Origin: Vitellaria paradoxa
Lineage: Eukaryota; Streptophyta; Magnoliopsida; Ericales; Sapotaceae
Assembly: GCA_019916065.1 (NCBI GenBank)
Contig: CM034238.1
Coordinates: forward strand, 29,561,246 to 29,625,245
Direction: 5' to 3'
Length of the DNA stretch: 64,000 nt
A program made the position numbers and the translations under genes. This document shows, piece after piece, positions 22,105-34,500 of this stretch; within the stretch, counting starts at the first letter, position 1, and each line of letters begins with the position of its first letter. A model generated the notes under the pieces. The model saw only the letters and a list, made by a program, of their open reading frames with translations. It was not told where the DNA came from and did not search any database.

Positions 22105-23075
22105 TTATTTGTATTTGAACTGTGCAGACCCTGCCAAGCAATCACAACATATCTTTGATGAAATCAAGGTTAAGAGTATCCCTGATGATAAGGAATTAAT
22201 AGCCCAAGAATTACGACAAGCATGATTCCCGATGACATAATTCGCTGCTCCATTAATTTCTACAGGGAGCTTTCTTCCTCCTCTGGCTGCCTGGGCTCTA
22301 CAAGGATCAATGCCAAAGTAAATCAAAGCTTCTGTGACGATATTCTTTGGTCGAGCCATTGAAACCTTAATATTTGGTAATAACTGAACTCCAATTCGAC
22401 CTGTACCATCTGGGGTAACTCCAATTTCAAAACCCCGGTCTCCTCTTTGCAATCTTGAGCAACACATTTCTTTTGGGATTTTTCTTAATGACCATTACCA
22501 ACCTCAGAAACTGGATTAGGCGTACTGTTTCTGGTAATTGAATCCCACTAACAGCAAGAATTACATCACCAGGGAGCAACCCAGCCGTCTCGTGAAGCAG
22601 CTGAAATTAAAGGATCTAACCTCCCCGGGGCACAAGCACCCCAAGGAAAAGCCTCTTGCACAGGCAATCCAACTGACAATACTCGCACAAAGATTAGCAC
22701 AAAAGCAAAAACTACCTACATTGGCAATGACACCAGCTGAAACAACAAGAACCCTATCAAAGATTGGTCTATTAATTCTAAAGTAAATTTTCATCGTACT
22801 CGAATATTTCTATCTGGATCATCATCCGGAAATCCCACAGAACCACCAAGGGGAAATGCTCTAATTGAATAATCTACTAGATCTACATTGTTCGAATTGG
22901 ATTTAGCTAAAATTGGACCAAGCCCAATGGCAAATTTACTCACATGTATGCCGTGAAGATAAGCTGCCAGAAAAAGACCCCTTTCATGAACAACAATGAT
23001 AACTCTGTCAACACCCCTTTCATGAACAACAATGATAACTCTGTCAACACAGAAGCTGCCTCTAGAACTGACTGA
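22105..23075 (-). pseudogene. ARASP: ARASP-type site-2 metalloprotease pseudogene, intronless
   Basis: ARASP is a chloroplast-membrane zinc protease of the RseP/S2P family. Read right to left: SVLEAASVLT, IIVVHERGLFLAA, GIHVSKFAIGLGPILAKSNS, YSIRAFPLGGSVGFPDDDPD, RPIFDRVLVVSAGVIAN, EVRSF, a PDZ piece with VIKKNPKRNVLLK, EIGVTPDGTGRIGVQLLPN, RPKNIV and ARGGRKLPVE. These follow the family order but change frame at least four times. The HExxH zinc motif reads HERGL, so the second His is lost. The membrane segment with the LDG motif is deleted: RPKNIV is followed almost at once by ARGGRKLP. A 36-bp tandem duplication disrupts the region before the HE. There are no introns, suggesting a retrocopy, but no poly-A or target duplication was found. 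Confidence 0.85.
22979..23050. repeat. 36-bp perfect tandem duplication in the ARASP pseudogene
   Basis: CCCCTTTCATGAACAACAAT begins two head-to-tail copies of a 36-base word. 36 is a multiple of three, but the repeat splits the VVHE region and follows the frame change there. Confidence 0.9.
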
Positions 23076-23289
23076 GCATGAACTTAAGAAATATTAAGTT
23101 GAGAAATATTTGCTAGTTGTATTCATGAACTTGATAAATATGATTGATAATGAAAAAAAGAGGAGAGAGGATGGCAAAAAGAGACTTTTCTTTTCATTTC
23201 ATTTTTTTTACTGTTAATTAATGAAATAATTGGGCATGTACCGTTGGAAAAAAGTTAAATGAAAACATGTTGCAATATGGGATTGCACA

Positions 23290-23900
23290 TCCAGATGGGG
23301 TAAAAACACTCTAATATTTTATCGTTGTCTTTCTTCATAAACTTGATCTTTTGGAACATATAAACACTGGATAAATTAAACAGGATAAAATACTAGATAA
23401 ACATTAATATTTTTTTACACTTGTCTATATATAAATTTTTTATAAATTTCTCTATATATTATTTTATTTATTGTTTAAAAATATATATACTTTTAAAATT
23501 ATTATGTTAATATTGATTTATTTTATCTTTATCTAGTATTTTATCTTTAAATTCTGCACAAACCTGATTTTCTCGAAAATATAAATACTAAAATAGCACT
23601 AGATAAAAACACATTTATCTATATATAAAAGAAGATAAAGATTTTTCACATTTCTCCATCTTTATAGTTTTATTTGTATATAATTTTATCTATTATTTAA
23701 AATTATCTTCTTAATTTTATTGGTATATACTTTTAAAATTATTATATTAATTTTAATTTTATTTGTAGATAATCCAAGAATTATATATTTTTAATAATTT
23801 TCTTAATATATTAAAAATAATTTTCTTCATTTGATTAATGAAGAAAACAAAAATATTAACAGTTATCTTTCTCCACAAGCTTGATCTTCTCGAAAATACA
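23290..23900. repeat. Degenerate tandem repeat, period about 290 bp
   Basis: Words such as AACTTGATCTTTTGG, AACCTGATTTTCTCG and AGCTTGATCTTCTCG start three diverged units, each followed by AAAATATAAATACT-like and TACTTTTAAAATTATTAT words. AT-rich and non-coding. Confidence 0.5.
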
Positions 23901-24359
23901 GAAACATATAATAGAAGAAATAACTCCCTTCCATTGACATCAGATTGTATTTTTATCCAACTATCCATCCTTTGGGAAGAAGCAGACTGTGTTTTTATCT
24001 TGATATCCAGAGTGTATGCAATCTGTATTTATCTTGATATCCAGAGTGAACGCAATGGGTCATTGCGTTTTTACCCTATCGAATGCCGGCTCCGTTAAAA
24101 TTGTTAAAAAATATTAAAAATTTCTAAAAATTATTCACTTTTTATCTTGCTATACGAATTCACAACTTTTATTAGATTTTATCACTTTTTATCACTTGCC
24201 CCTGTCATGTCATATTGAGTTTTCATTATCATCACAATAAAACTCTAACAATTTCTATAAATCACTAAAATTCTCTATTACACTTTTATACATTCTCACC
24301 TTTACTAATTTGAAAAAAGTTTAATATTTTGCTAAAAAAAAAAATAGAAAACTCAGAAG

Positions 24360-25020
24360 GAGATTAATCGAGTGCGAAAATTTTTTGACAATCATATTTC
24401 TTGAGTTGAAAACTTTCGAACGAGTATCAGTGTGACTTGGGTCCATGAAATTTTTTGAATCTGTTAGAATGAATTTTGAAAATTATTCTAATAGATTACC
24501 ACTATTCATTTTCAAAAAATGTGATTTGGAGAAAAAGAAGAACTATTAGGCGTGCAGAGATTTTTTGAATTCGTTAAAAATCGTTCTAATGGATTACTAC
24601 TATTTATCTTTGAATCCGTTAGAATTGATTTGAAAAAATAGAAAAAACCGTTAGAACGGATTTGAAAAAACCGTTCTAATGGATTGCCTTTATTCATCTC
24701 GCGATTGAGAGAGAGAGAAGAACTATTAGGTGGGCAGAGATTTTTTGAATCCGTTAGAACGAATTTAGAAAAGTCAAGAGAAGAACTATTAGGGGTGAGT
24801 TTGGTTTGCAAACAAACTCTAAAAATCTCTATAAATCTCTGTTAACTTTATATCACATCAACTTTTTTCTTTCACTGCACGCATTACGAACTCTCAATTT
24901 ATCTTACTTCAAACTCACCTTAGGTGTGCAGAGATTTTTTGAATTCATTACAGTGGATTTTGAAAAACTATTCTAACAGTTTACTATGGTTCATCTCTAA
25001 AAAATACGGTTTGAAAAAAA
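24360..25020. repeat. Degenerate repeat cluster with CGTTCTAATGGATT / AATCCGTTAGAACG
   Basis: The block GAAGAACTATTAGG..GTGCAGAGATTTTTTGAAT occurs three times (about 24535, 24718, and partly 24920). It is linked to CGTTCTAATGGATT and its inverted form AATCCGTTAGAACG. The inverted words sit side by side near 24650-24690 and could fold. It may be the remains of a small inverted-repeat element family. Confidence 0.5.
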
Positions 25021-25139
25021 AATCAAACGTCAAAGTTTACCTAAAATCATGTTGTATCTTATTTTTTTTATTTTTTATCACTCCAAATAAGCCCTTAGTT
25101 TTTGTTTTTTAATTGTATACTCTCAATTACTTTATCAAT

Positions 25140-26257
25140 TAACAGTTAAAAAAAAATCAAGAGCAAAAGAGGGGTGTGGCTTCTGCAGCCCTTCTTTTAT
25201 TCCGTTTGAGAAAGAGAGAGAGAGAAAGAGGAAGGAGGGACTGAAGAGGAGATGAATTGTAAAGGAAGACACATAAAGCGGTTGTGTTGGACCACATTAG
25301 GGAGGGAGGATGGGCCTAACAAAAGTGAGAGACAAGTATTCACACTTAGCTTTTCATTATGCAACTTGACTATTATGTGTAATTTTATTATTATTGTTGT
25401 TATTATTATTTTTGGATAGAAGATATTTGTGCGTTTGATGTAGCGAAAAAATTAGTATAAATTAATAAAAAGTTACAGTCTTTGAATTCGTATAATGGGT
25501 AAAAAATTAAAATTTTATGAAAATTTTTAATGTTTTTTTGGAGTTCCAAATCGAGTTAAGTGAAAATGAATTTGATCTTTTGAAATCTGATTTCATGTTA
25601 TTTTTCCAAATCTTAGTATCTAATATACTTAACATTGAAAAAAAAATAATTTTTTTATAGGTGATAAAATTCAATTGATATTGAAAAGAATTATTCTTTC
25701 CTAACCGACTTAAAAATTACCTAACATGTCCAAGTTAAAATTATTTTGCGTATTTTTGAACTTAATCTCATAATGTTTATGTTACAGTACCATAATTAAT
25801 TATATTTAAAAAAAATTAATTTTGTCAAAAAGAATATCTCCTCATTCTTATCATCAATCGACTGTGAACTAATTTCATCCCTATTAATAAAAAAATACCT
25901 AATAACTACGTATTCCTGCTTAATCCATAGTCTCATAAAAATTTTCGATTGTGTAAAGTTGATGATCAAATTTTCTATTGATGCGGCATTTGACTTTGAG
26001 AGGAGAGACAATTAGGGGGTTTAGAGCTCATTCATAACAGGTCTTATCTTATTATATTTCTTGTCATTTTGGTCGTTTCTTTATTAGCACATCGATAGAT
26101 CTATATATATATATATATATATATATTAAATTAAAAAATTACTTGGTTTATAACCATCAACAAGAATTTATTTAATTAGGAAACAAGTTTAAGATGTCAA
26201 TGTTGATACCTGAATAATGGAAGGCTCTAGCAAGTTCATTGTACAAGTTGCTCTTAC
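25140..26257. other. AT-rich DNA with a GA-rich tract and an AT microsatellite
   Basis: A (GA)n-type tract lies at about 25208-25235 and an (AT)n run of about 12 units at 26102-26126. A 71-codon minus frame at 25796-26011 has no similarity I recognise. No gene assigned. Confidence 0.5.
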
Positions 26258-28849
26258 CGTTAGTTTTGAAATCTAAGGCCCAAAAACGTTGGAGAGAGGA
26301 TTCCTTGGCAAACAAAACACTGCAAAATCAACCTGTGCTATGATATATAATTATATCCATTCCTAAATATTATTATGTGTAATATATATGCACAATTTAT
26401 TTGTAATAGAAATGCCAAAATTTTGGGCTAACGTCCAATAATATAAAAATATAATGACAAAATCTAATAAAATTAAAGTAATTTCTTAAAATTTGAGACC
26501 CATGCCCTTGCCTTCACAATTTACTTATTCTTAGTAATTCACATAGGCAACAATTAAAATTACCTAAGCTTAAGTATATATTATATCAGTTTATGCTTAA
26601 TTAAGAAATTTTGAATTTTTATTTTATCTATATATTTCCTAATTCTACTTGGTAAGATTGTAGATTTATCAATTATATCATACATTGTTCATTTATTTGT
26701 GTAAAGCGACGACTTAAAAATTTTTCATCTTTAATCAATTTAAATTCTTAACTTTTTATTTCCCTAATTTCCCATTTCACTTAGCATCACAAGATAAATT
26801 CATAATATTTATATAACATAAATAACATCTCCTCCCTTACCTTATTCAATGTGTTATGTGGCCAAGGCACGTACAAAGTGCACGTGCTTATTCTTATAAA
26901 TTTTGATAGAATTTTATAAATAATTCAATAAAATTTAAACGGAATGTTATTACTACATTTAAAATAAAAATGTCCTCAAAAGGATAACAATAAATTTTTG
27001 TTCAGAAAAATAATAAATTTGAAAAATGAACAAATAATAGTCAGCTTACGAATTTATTATTTCCTAAGTAATGGTAAACAAATAACAGGTAGCTTACGAA
27101 TCTATTATTTCCTAAGTAATGGTAATGCAAAATCTAAAATTATGTAGGACTTGTAGCAAGTACCCAAATAAATTAAAATAAAGAAAGGACAATTAATGGG
27201 CAATGCTATTCTAGTAGAAAATATTCTATCGAGCACGTGTAGAGATCACAATATCTTTCCTACAAATGATTAGTAATGCCTTCTTTTCCTACAAGTGCAA
27301 GGAGAACATAGCTATATGAAGTTTAACGTGTAAAAACATTAAATGCACACGAAATAGAAGTTTAATGTGTGATTACATTTTCTAGAATTTCAAGAGTAGC
27401 CTCCGGGGAGGAAAGCAATTGGGTGAGAAGTCTGTACAAGATTTGGTGGTTCTTCATTCACTGAAAGTCCCTGAAGAATCACTGAAACCTAAGGAAGGGA
27501 AATCAAGAACATTATTCAACAAAAATTGAGCCCTCATTATGTAGTTACTTTCAGAAGGAATGGATTGATCATCGTGAAAAATTAGAAAAGGCTCAACCTT
27601 ATATGCACAACAAGTGTTATTGCCAGGTTTCTTCGTATCATTTTTAAACTTCGGCTTAGGTAAAAATATATCACTCCACTATCTTGAGATCAACAGCATA
27701 ATTAAGAATGATAGTAAAATCAAAGAAAAATATCAGCTTAGATACCACAATAATAAGTAATAAAAAAATAAATAAATAACTGTAGGAGCTTAATTGTGTA
27801 GATACTAGGTTGAAGGGTTAAATCATATATATATGAGGTTTTCAAGCAAAAAACGGCCTTTGCTCCTAAAAATAACAGCTAGTAACTATAAATGTAGAAC
27901 ATTTAATTGTAGACTTTACCCACTAAAAAAAATAGCTAATAACTCCAAAAACTCTTTTGTAGAAAAATTTAATAAAATACAATTTTGTTGTGCAAATAAA
28001 TAAGTTCAAAACACTTTCAATCTACTACCTCAAAAAACTGCTTTCAATCACCCAAAACTAAAGTAACCTATAAATAAGAACTCAAATGAACAAATGTTTA
28101 AAGGTATAAGATAGGCGATGCAATTGATTAACTCAAATTAAAAAATAAAAATCAATTAATAAAATCACAATAGTAAAAATGAAACCCACTTTAAAATTCT
28201 GCAAAGAAAAACCAAAAAAAAAAAAAAAAAACAAAACAAAACAAAAAAAGAAAAGAAAAGATGAGTGTAAGATGGGTATAAATTAAATGGTATAAAAATG
28301 AATGTATGAAGCATGAAATCCAGCAATCCCTCCCACGTCACACAATTTGCAATGCTTGGACAGTAACAATGAACAAGTCAAATAAAACTAGTTGTATCAG
28401 TCATTTATATGGGCTTCCAACTCTGAATTCAAAACCAATAATTAGGTGGCGTGTATAAAGATATAGATATCTTTACAGGAGATCACAAATTCCACAGATT
28501 TTCTTTATATTTGTTTTTTGCAATATTTCAGTATGACACCAAATTTTACTAAGTGCTCAAATTAATTAAGTTTTTTCTAATTTTTTCTTTTCTTTTCTTT
28601 TTTTTTTCTTTAGTGAGGGGAGACAAGATAGATAAATAAAGAGATTATTAAGAGGAAGCACAAAAGGCCATGCTAATGATATTATTACCTGCAATTCCCC
28701 TTTATTTATAGATTACAGTTAATCGATTAAACAAATTGTGGAGTAAAATATATTTGCTTACCTCATTTTCTGCACCCTCTTCATTTTTATAACCTATTCT
28801 GAGGAAGGTATCATGAACTGTTGTTAGGTCCATCCTTGCACGAGCATTT
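26258..28849 (-). pseudogene. Exons of an unidentified minus-strand gene, interrupted by an LTR
   Basis: Three coding-like pieces with splice signals. Exon 28762-28849 gives MDLTTVHDTFLRIGYKNEEG then a GTAAGC donor. Exon 27454-27654 gives PKFKNDTKKPGNN, AYKVEPFLIFHDDQSIPSES, QFLLNNVLDFPSLGFSDSSG and a stop, with an AAG acceptor. A piece at about 26258-26318 gives VLFAKESSLQRFWALDFKTN between a TTTTGCAG acceptor and a GTAAGA donor. Whether the last belongs to the same transcript is unclear, because the middle exon ends in a stop unless it uses an earlier donor. The first exon stops abruptly where TGTTGACACTCC begins, so an LTR element has cut the gene. I do not recognise the protein. Confidence 0.4.
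27027..27125. repeat. 48-bp tandem duplication
   Basis: AACAAATAATAGTCAGCTTA begins one copy and AACAAATAACAGGTAGCTTA the next; each ends in TTTCCTAAGTAATGGTAA. Non-coding. Confidence 0.8.
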
Positions 28850-30329
28850 TGTTGACACTCCAATTTTGCCACCTCATTTAATAATTACAATATTTAATAC
28901 TTTTAATTGAATGCTGCTCTACTGATTAATTTTCCTTAATTATAGGATATGTCAAGTGCCAGAATTCAACAAAAAGCAAACAATTAGCAAAATACTGGTT
29001 ATACCCCTAGAGTTAGGGAGAAACCAAGCTAATGACCTTGATCAAGGCAGAAGGTCACTAGACTGCACAAGTATGTCCAAGACACCAAATTGAAGATCCT
29101 AACATCAATAGAAGAGGTAAAATCTAGAATCAAGGGTCAATTTAGTCTAGAAATCAAGAACGGCCTCTACCGACGCACTTAAAGGCCAGTATCAACCAGA
29201 ATGCCCAGATCAAGCCAAAAATAGGCAAGAAGATACTCAATATCCTAAGACATTCCAAAAAACATAGAACATAGCTTAGAACAGCTAAAATTCCAGTCCA
29301 GAGGTTATCTGAGCTTCGCCAACTCAGAACAGCTCCTACTGACGAGAAAAAAACTAATGGCACTCTAGACACAATTTAAGCATCCAGCCAAAGTTAGAAT
29401 TTTCCTCAAATTGCACAAAAATGTTGAAGGATCATTCCTTGAGTTAATGGCATAGCTAAATCTAGTTAAGTCAAACCTTAAAAGGTCCCTTTGTAGTTTC
29501 CTTTGCAAAATTTGTCAAATTTTTATAAATTCATAAAGGTGCCCCAAAGTCTTGTGGATGGCATTTTTGGACTCCTCATACTCAAACAGGTATGGTAGTC
29601 ATCCTGGTGGTGCCTCTAGGGGTTTGGCAAAAGATTTGGCCGATCCCTTCTCCGTTTCTACCCATTTCGGAGTAACAATTTTCAAATAGATATAACTTAG
29701 TCCTAGAGAATCCAAATTGAATCAAATTTTGGCCTAATTGGTTTAATTCTCTTCAAAAAGTGCCTGGGAGGTTTCGAAAGCTCCTGAAAATTGGGCCAAA
29801 GGTCTTAGAATGGCTCCAATTTGTCCTATTTTGGCCTGGCCACGAAACACTTTGCCAAATAGCCATTTGGCAAACTTTTTTTTTTTTTTTTGCTTATTTT
29901 GACTTGCAAGAAGCTTCACCCAACTTGTTATGCAATCATAGTTGCTCATGGTGCTGTGCAGACATGTTCTCCCATCCTATTAAGTAGAAAGGGCTGCTAG
30001 ATGGCCTTGGTAAAGATTGTCGCCCATTTCATCGGGTAAACTTGTTCGCCCAACAAAATGGGAAATGTTCGTCGCTTTTTTGAATGGACAAAATGTTTTG
30101 TTGGCCAAAAGGCCTATATAAGAAGGCCTCCCCTTCCTTATTTCATTCATCCCACACTTGGCGCTTAGAACTCTCAAGTCCAAAGTTTCTCTCTCTAGAA
30201 AATTTTTATTTGATTGTTCAATTCAATTTATTTGTATGATTAAGATAACACAAGTTTGGACTGGACCTGACACATGATATTGACTAGATTTACCTGAGAC
30301 AAATTTTACAAAATTTCAAACATTATGCA

Positions 30330-30760
30330 TATGACATGCCTACTTCATACTAACACGTCATACCATGCCATAACATTACTCTATCATACTATACTATGTC
30401 ATAATACCATGTTCACCATTTCATGCCATGTCGTAACATCAAATTATCATACTAAGTCATGCTAAACATCATTCCCACCATGTTATGTCATCTCTACCGT
30501 TCTATACCATGTCACTGTCATCATATATCATGCTAACATTCCATATTGCCATGCTATGTGATATTATATCATGCCTTGACCATGCCAGCATGTTATATTA
30601 TCATGTTATTCCATGCTACCATTCTCAATCACCGTCCCACATCATGATATAACATACTAGGACATCATTTACCATGTTAGCACGTGCTTTGACATGCCAT
30701 ACGCCATGTTTTGACACATTGATACATGCCTTGACATGCTAGAACACATTCAAACATACA
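30330..30760. repeat. Degenerate CATGYCATA-rich tract
   Basis: Dozens of variants of CATGCTA, CATGTCATA and CATGCCATA follow each other without a fixed period. Its copy in unit B lies at 34265-34690. Probably part of the LTR or untranslated leader. Confidence 0.7.
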
Positions 30761-31129
30761 AACATATAGGCTAACACAAATTTGGAAATCAAATACTTAT
30801 CAATCCAGAGTATTCACTTGAGTGAGCAAGGCTTTAGAGACTGAGAATGACTTAGGATTGGCTAAGCTGATGATTTCTAAGTCATGATTCCTTTAGACAT
30901 ATCTGATATGCATCCTTGAACTGTCATCCATGTTAGAATATAAGTTGTCATTATATTTAATATGTCCGTGACATACTAGAACATAGAAACTGCGCCACTC
31001 ACGTAATATTAGGATCCTAGGCTTTTCACATAGACTTGATCATCATCATTAGGAACTGAGCTCTTGATTTATGTTGAGTTTGTTTCCTAAATGATAATAC
31101 CCATTTACATGAGCAAGGCACACCCTGGG

Positions 31130-31524
31130 ACTTTGAGCTCCTCATTGGAGTGAGGCTCCCTCCTCTAGTTATGGGCTAAGCGCTAACTATTTCTCTCTAG
31201 TCTGGAGTGAAGCTCCTTTCCACAGTTATGCGCTAGGCGTTAACTATTTTTCTAAATAGAGCTACGTAGACCTGATCCCTTCACAGCGTACAGAGGTAGC
31301 TTAAGCAGAAAGCTTGAGTCTGGTCATTATAGTATGAGGTGCTACCTTAAAACTAGGATCCTTTCCCTGGTTAACTGTAAGGCATTAACGCTCTCTTCTC
31401 TAGAGTAAGGCTCCTTTTTCTAGTTATACGCTAGATGCTAACTTTCGTTCTTGTTTGGAGTGAGGCTTCTTCCTTTAGTTAACTGTTTCCTAGTTATGCG
31501 CTAAGTGCTAACTATCCTTTCCTA
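31130..31524. repeat. GCGCTAACT minisatellite, first block
   Basis: Repeats of about 55-65 bp built from GAGTGAGGCTCCTTCCTCTA and AGTTATGCGCTAAGCGCTAACT variants. The latter word is nearly its own reverse complement, so each unit can form a small hairpin. Confidence 0.75.
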
Positions 31525-34500
31525 GTTATTGCCAGGTTTCTCCCTATCATTTTTAAACTTCGGCTTAGGTAAAAATTTATCACTCCGCTATCCTAAGATC
31601 AACAACATAATAAAGAATGATAGTAAAATCAAAGAAAAATATCAGCTTAGATACCACAATAATAAGTAATAAAAAAAAAATAAATAACTGTAGGAGTTGA
31701 TTGTGTAGATACTAGGTTGAAGGGTTAAATCATATATATCTGAGGTTTCTAAGCAAAAAATAGCCTCTACTCCTAAAAATAACAGCTAGTAACTATAAAT
31801 GTAGAACATTTAATTGTAGACTTTACCCACTAAAAAAAGTAGCTAGTAACTCCAAAAACTTTTTTGTAGAAAAATTTGATAAAATACAATTTTGTTGTGC
31901 AAATAAATAAGTTCAAAACACTTTCAATCTACTACCTCAAAAAATTGCTTTCCATTACCCAAACCTAAAGTAACCTATAAATAAGAACTCAAATGAACAA
32001 ATGTTTAAAGGTACAAGATAGGTGATGCAATTGATTAACTCAAATTAAAAAATAAAAATCAATTAATAAAATCACAATAGTAAAAATAAAACACACCTCA
32101 GAATTCTGCAAAGAAGAACGTAAAAAAAAAAAAAAGGAAAAAGATGAGTGTAAGATGGGTATAAATTAAATGGTATAAAAATGAATATATGAAGCATAGA
32201 ATCCAATCATCCTTCCCACGTCACATAATTTGCAATGCTTCGAGAGTAATAATGAACAAGTCAAATAAAACTAGTTGTATTAGTCATTTATATGGGCTTC
32301 CAACTTTGAATTGAAAACTACTAATTAGGTGGCGTGTATAACGATATACGTATCTTTATAAGAGATCACAAATTCCATAGATTTTCTTTATATTTGTTTT
32401 TGGCAATATTTCAGTATGACACCAAATTTTACTAAGTGCTCAAATTAATTAAGTTTTTATGATTTTTTCTTTTCTTTTATTTTCTTTGGGGAGGGGGGAA
32501 GACAAGAGAGATAAATAAAGAGATTATTAAGAGGAAGCCCAAAAGGCCATGCTAATGATATTATTACCTGCAATTCCCCTCAATTTATAGATTATAGTTA
32601 ATCGATTAAACAAATTGTGGAGTAAATATATTTGCTTACCTCATTTTCTACACCCTCTTCATTTTTATAACCTGTTCTGAGGAAGATATCACGAACTGCT
32701 GTCAAGTCCATCATTGCACAAGCATTTTGTTGACATTCCAATTTTGCCCCCTCATTTAATAATTACAATATTTAATACTTTTAAGTGAATGGTGCTCTAC
32801 CAATTAACTTTCCTTAATTATAGGACATGTCAAGTGCCAGAATTCAATAAAAAGCAAACAGTTAGCAAAATACTGCTTATACCCCTAGAGTTAGGGAGAA
32901 ACCAAGCTAATGACTTCGATCAAGGTAGAAGGTCACCAGACTGCACAGGTATGTCCAAGACACCAAACTGAAGATCCCAACATTAATAGAAGAGGCAAAA
33001 TCCAGAATCAAGGGTCAATTTAGTCTAGAAATCAAGAACGACCTCAACTGACGCACCTAAAGGCCAGTATCAACCAGAATACCCAGATCAAGCCAAAAAT
33101 AGGCAATAAGATACGCAATATCCTAAGACATTCCAAAAAACATAGAACATAGATCAGAACAGCCAAAATGCCGTTCCAGAGGTTATACGAGCTTTGCCAA
33201 CTCAGAATAGCTCCTACTGACGAGAAAAAAACTAATGGCACTCTAGACACAATTTAAGCTTCCAGTCAAAGTTAGAATTTTCCTCAAATTGCACAAAAAT
33301 GTTGAAGGATCATTCGTTGAGTTATTGGCATAGCTAAGTCAAGTTAAGTCAAACCTTAAAAGGTTCCTCTATAGCTTTCTTTGCAAAATTTGTCAAATTT
33401 TCATAAATTCATAAAAGTATCCTGAAGTCCTGGGGATGGCATTTGTGGACTCCTTATACCCAAAAAGGTAGGGTAGTCATCCTGGTGGTGCCTCCAGGGG
33501 TTAGGCAAAAGATTTGGCTGATCCCTTCTCTATTTTTACCCATTTTGGAGTAGCAATTTTCAAATAGATATAACTTAGTCCTAGAGAGTCCAAATTGAAT
33601 CAAATTTTGACCTAATTGGTTTAATTCTCTTCAAAAAGTGCCTGGAAGGTTCTGAAAGCTCTTGAAAACTGGGCTAAAGGTCTTAGAATGGCTCAAACTT
33701 GTCCTATTTTGGCCTGGCCAAGAAACACTTTGCCAAATAGCCATTTGGAAAGCTTTTTTTTTTTTTTCCTATTTTGACTTGCAAGAAGCTTCACCCAGCT
33801 TGTTATGCAATCATAGCCATTCGTGGTGCTGTGCAGGCATGTTCGCCTATCCTCTTAAGTAGAAAGGGTTGCTAGAAGGCATTGGTAAAGATTGTAGCCC
33901 ATTTTATCAAGCAAACTTGTTCGCCCATTTCATCGAGCAAACTTGCTCGCCCAACAAAATGGGCAATGTTTGTCAATTTGTTTGATTGGGCAAAAAGTTT
34001 TGTTTGGCCAAAAGGCCTGTATAAGGAGGCATTCCCTTCCTCATTTCATTCATCCCCCACTTGGTGCTTAGAGCTCTCAAGTCCAAAGTTTCTCTCTCTA
34101 AAAAAAGCTTTCATCGGTGAAATTCTCTCTCTCTAGAAAATTTTTTATTTGATTGTTCAATTCAATTTATTTGTATGATTAAGATAACTCAAGTTTGGAC
34201 TGGACCTAAAACATGATATTGACTGAATTTACTTGAGACAAATTTTGCAAAATTTCAAACATTATGCATATGACATGCCCACTTCATGCTAACATGTCAT
34301 ACCATGCCATAACATCATTCTGTCATACTATACTATATTATAATACCATGTTCACCATTTCATGCCAGGTCATAACATCAAATTACCATACTAAGTCATA
34401 CTAAACATCATTCCCACCATGCTATGTCATCTCTACCATTCTGTACCATGTCATTGTCATCGTATATCATGCTAACATACCATATTGCTATGCTATGCGA

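Larger units (their letters stand above)
27616..31524. repeat. 3.9-kb tandem duplication, unit A
   Basis: Starts at GTTATTGCCAGG within the unidentified 27.5-kb exon and ends at TATCCTTTCCTA. It is repeated head to tail in unit B with a few percent substitutions and small indels. It contains the 3' exon, one intron, the next exon and LTR-derived sequence. The joint GTTATTGCC lies next to TAGTTATGCGC words, so short homology (AGTTAT) may have guided it. Confidence 0.85.
28848..31524 (+). mobile_element. LTR-derived sequence, Ty3/gypsy (Tat-like) style, in unit A
   Basis: TGTTGACACTCCAATTTTGCC opens in the manner of Tat/Ogre-type LTRs. Downstream lie a TCTCTCTCTAGAAAA leader, a degenerate CATGYCATA tract, GCGCTAACT minisatellites, and a GACCTGATCCCTTCACAGCG..GTACAGAGGTAGCTT module like the GTACGTAGGCAGC module near the ends of such LTRs. 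No gag, pol, primer-binding site or target duplication was found. Family placement rests on my memory of these modules. Confidence 0.45.
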
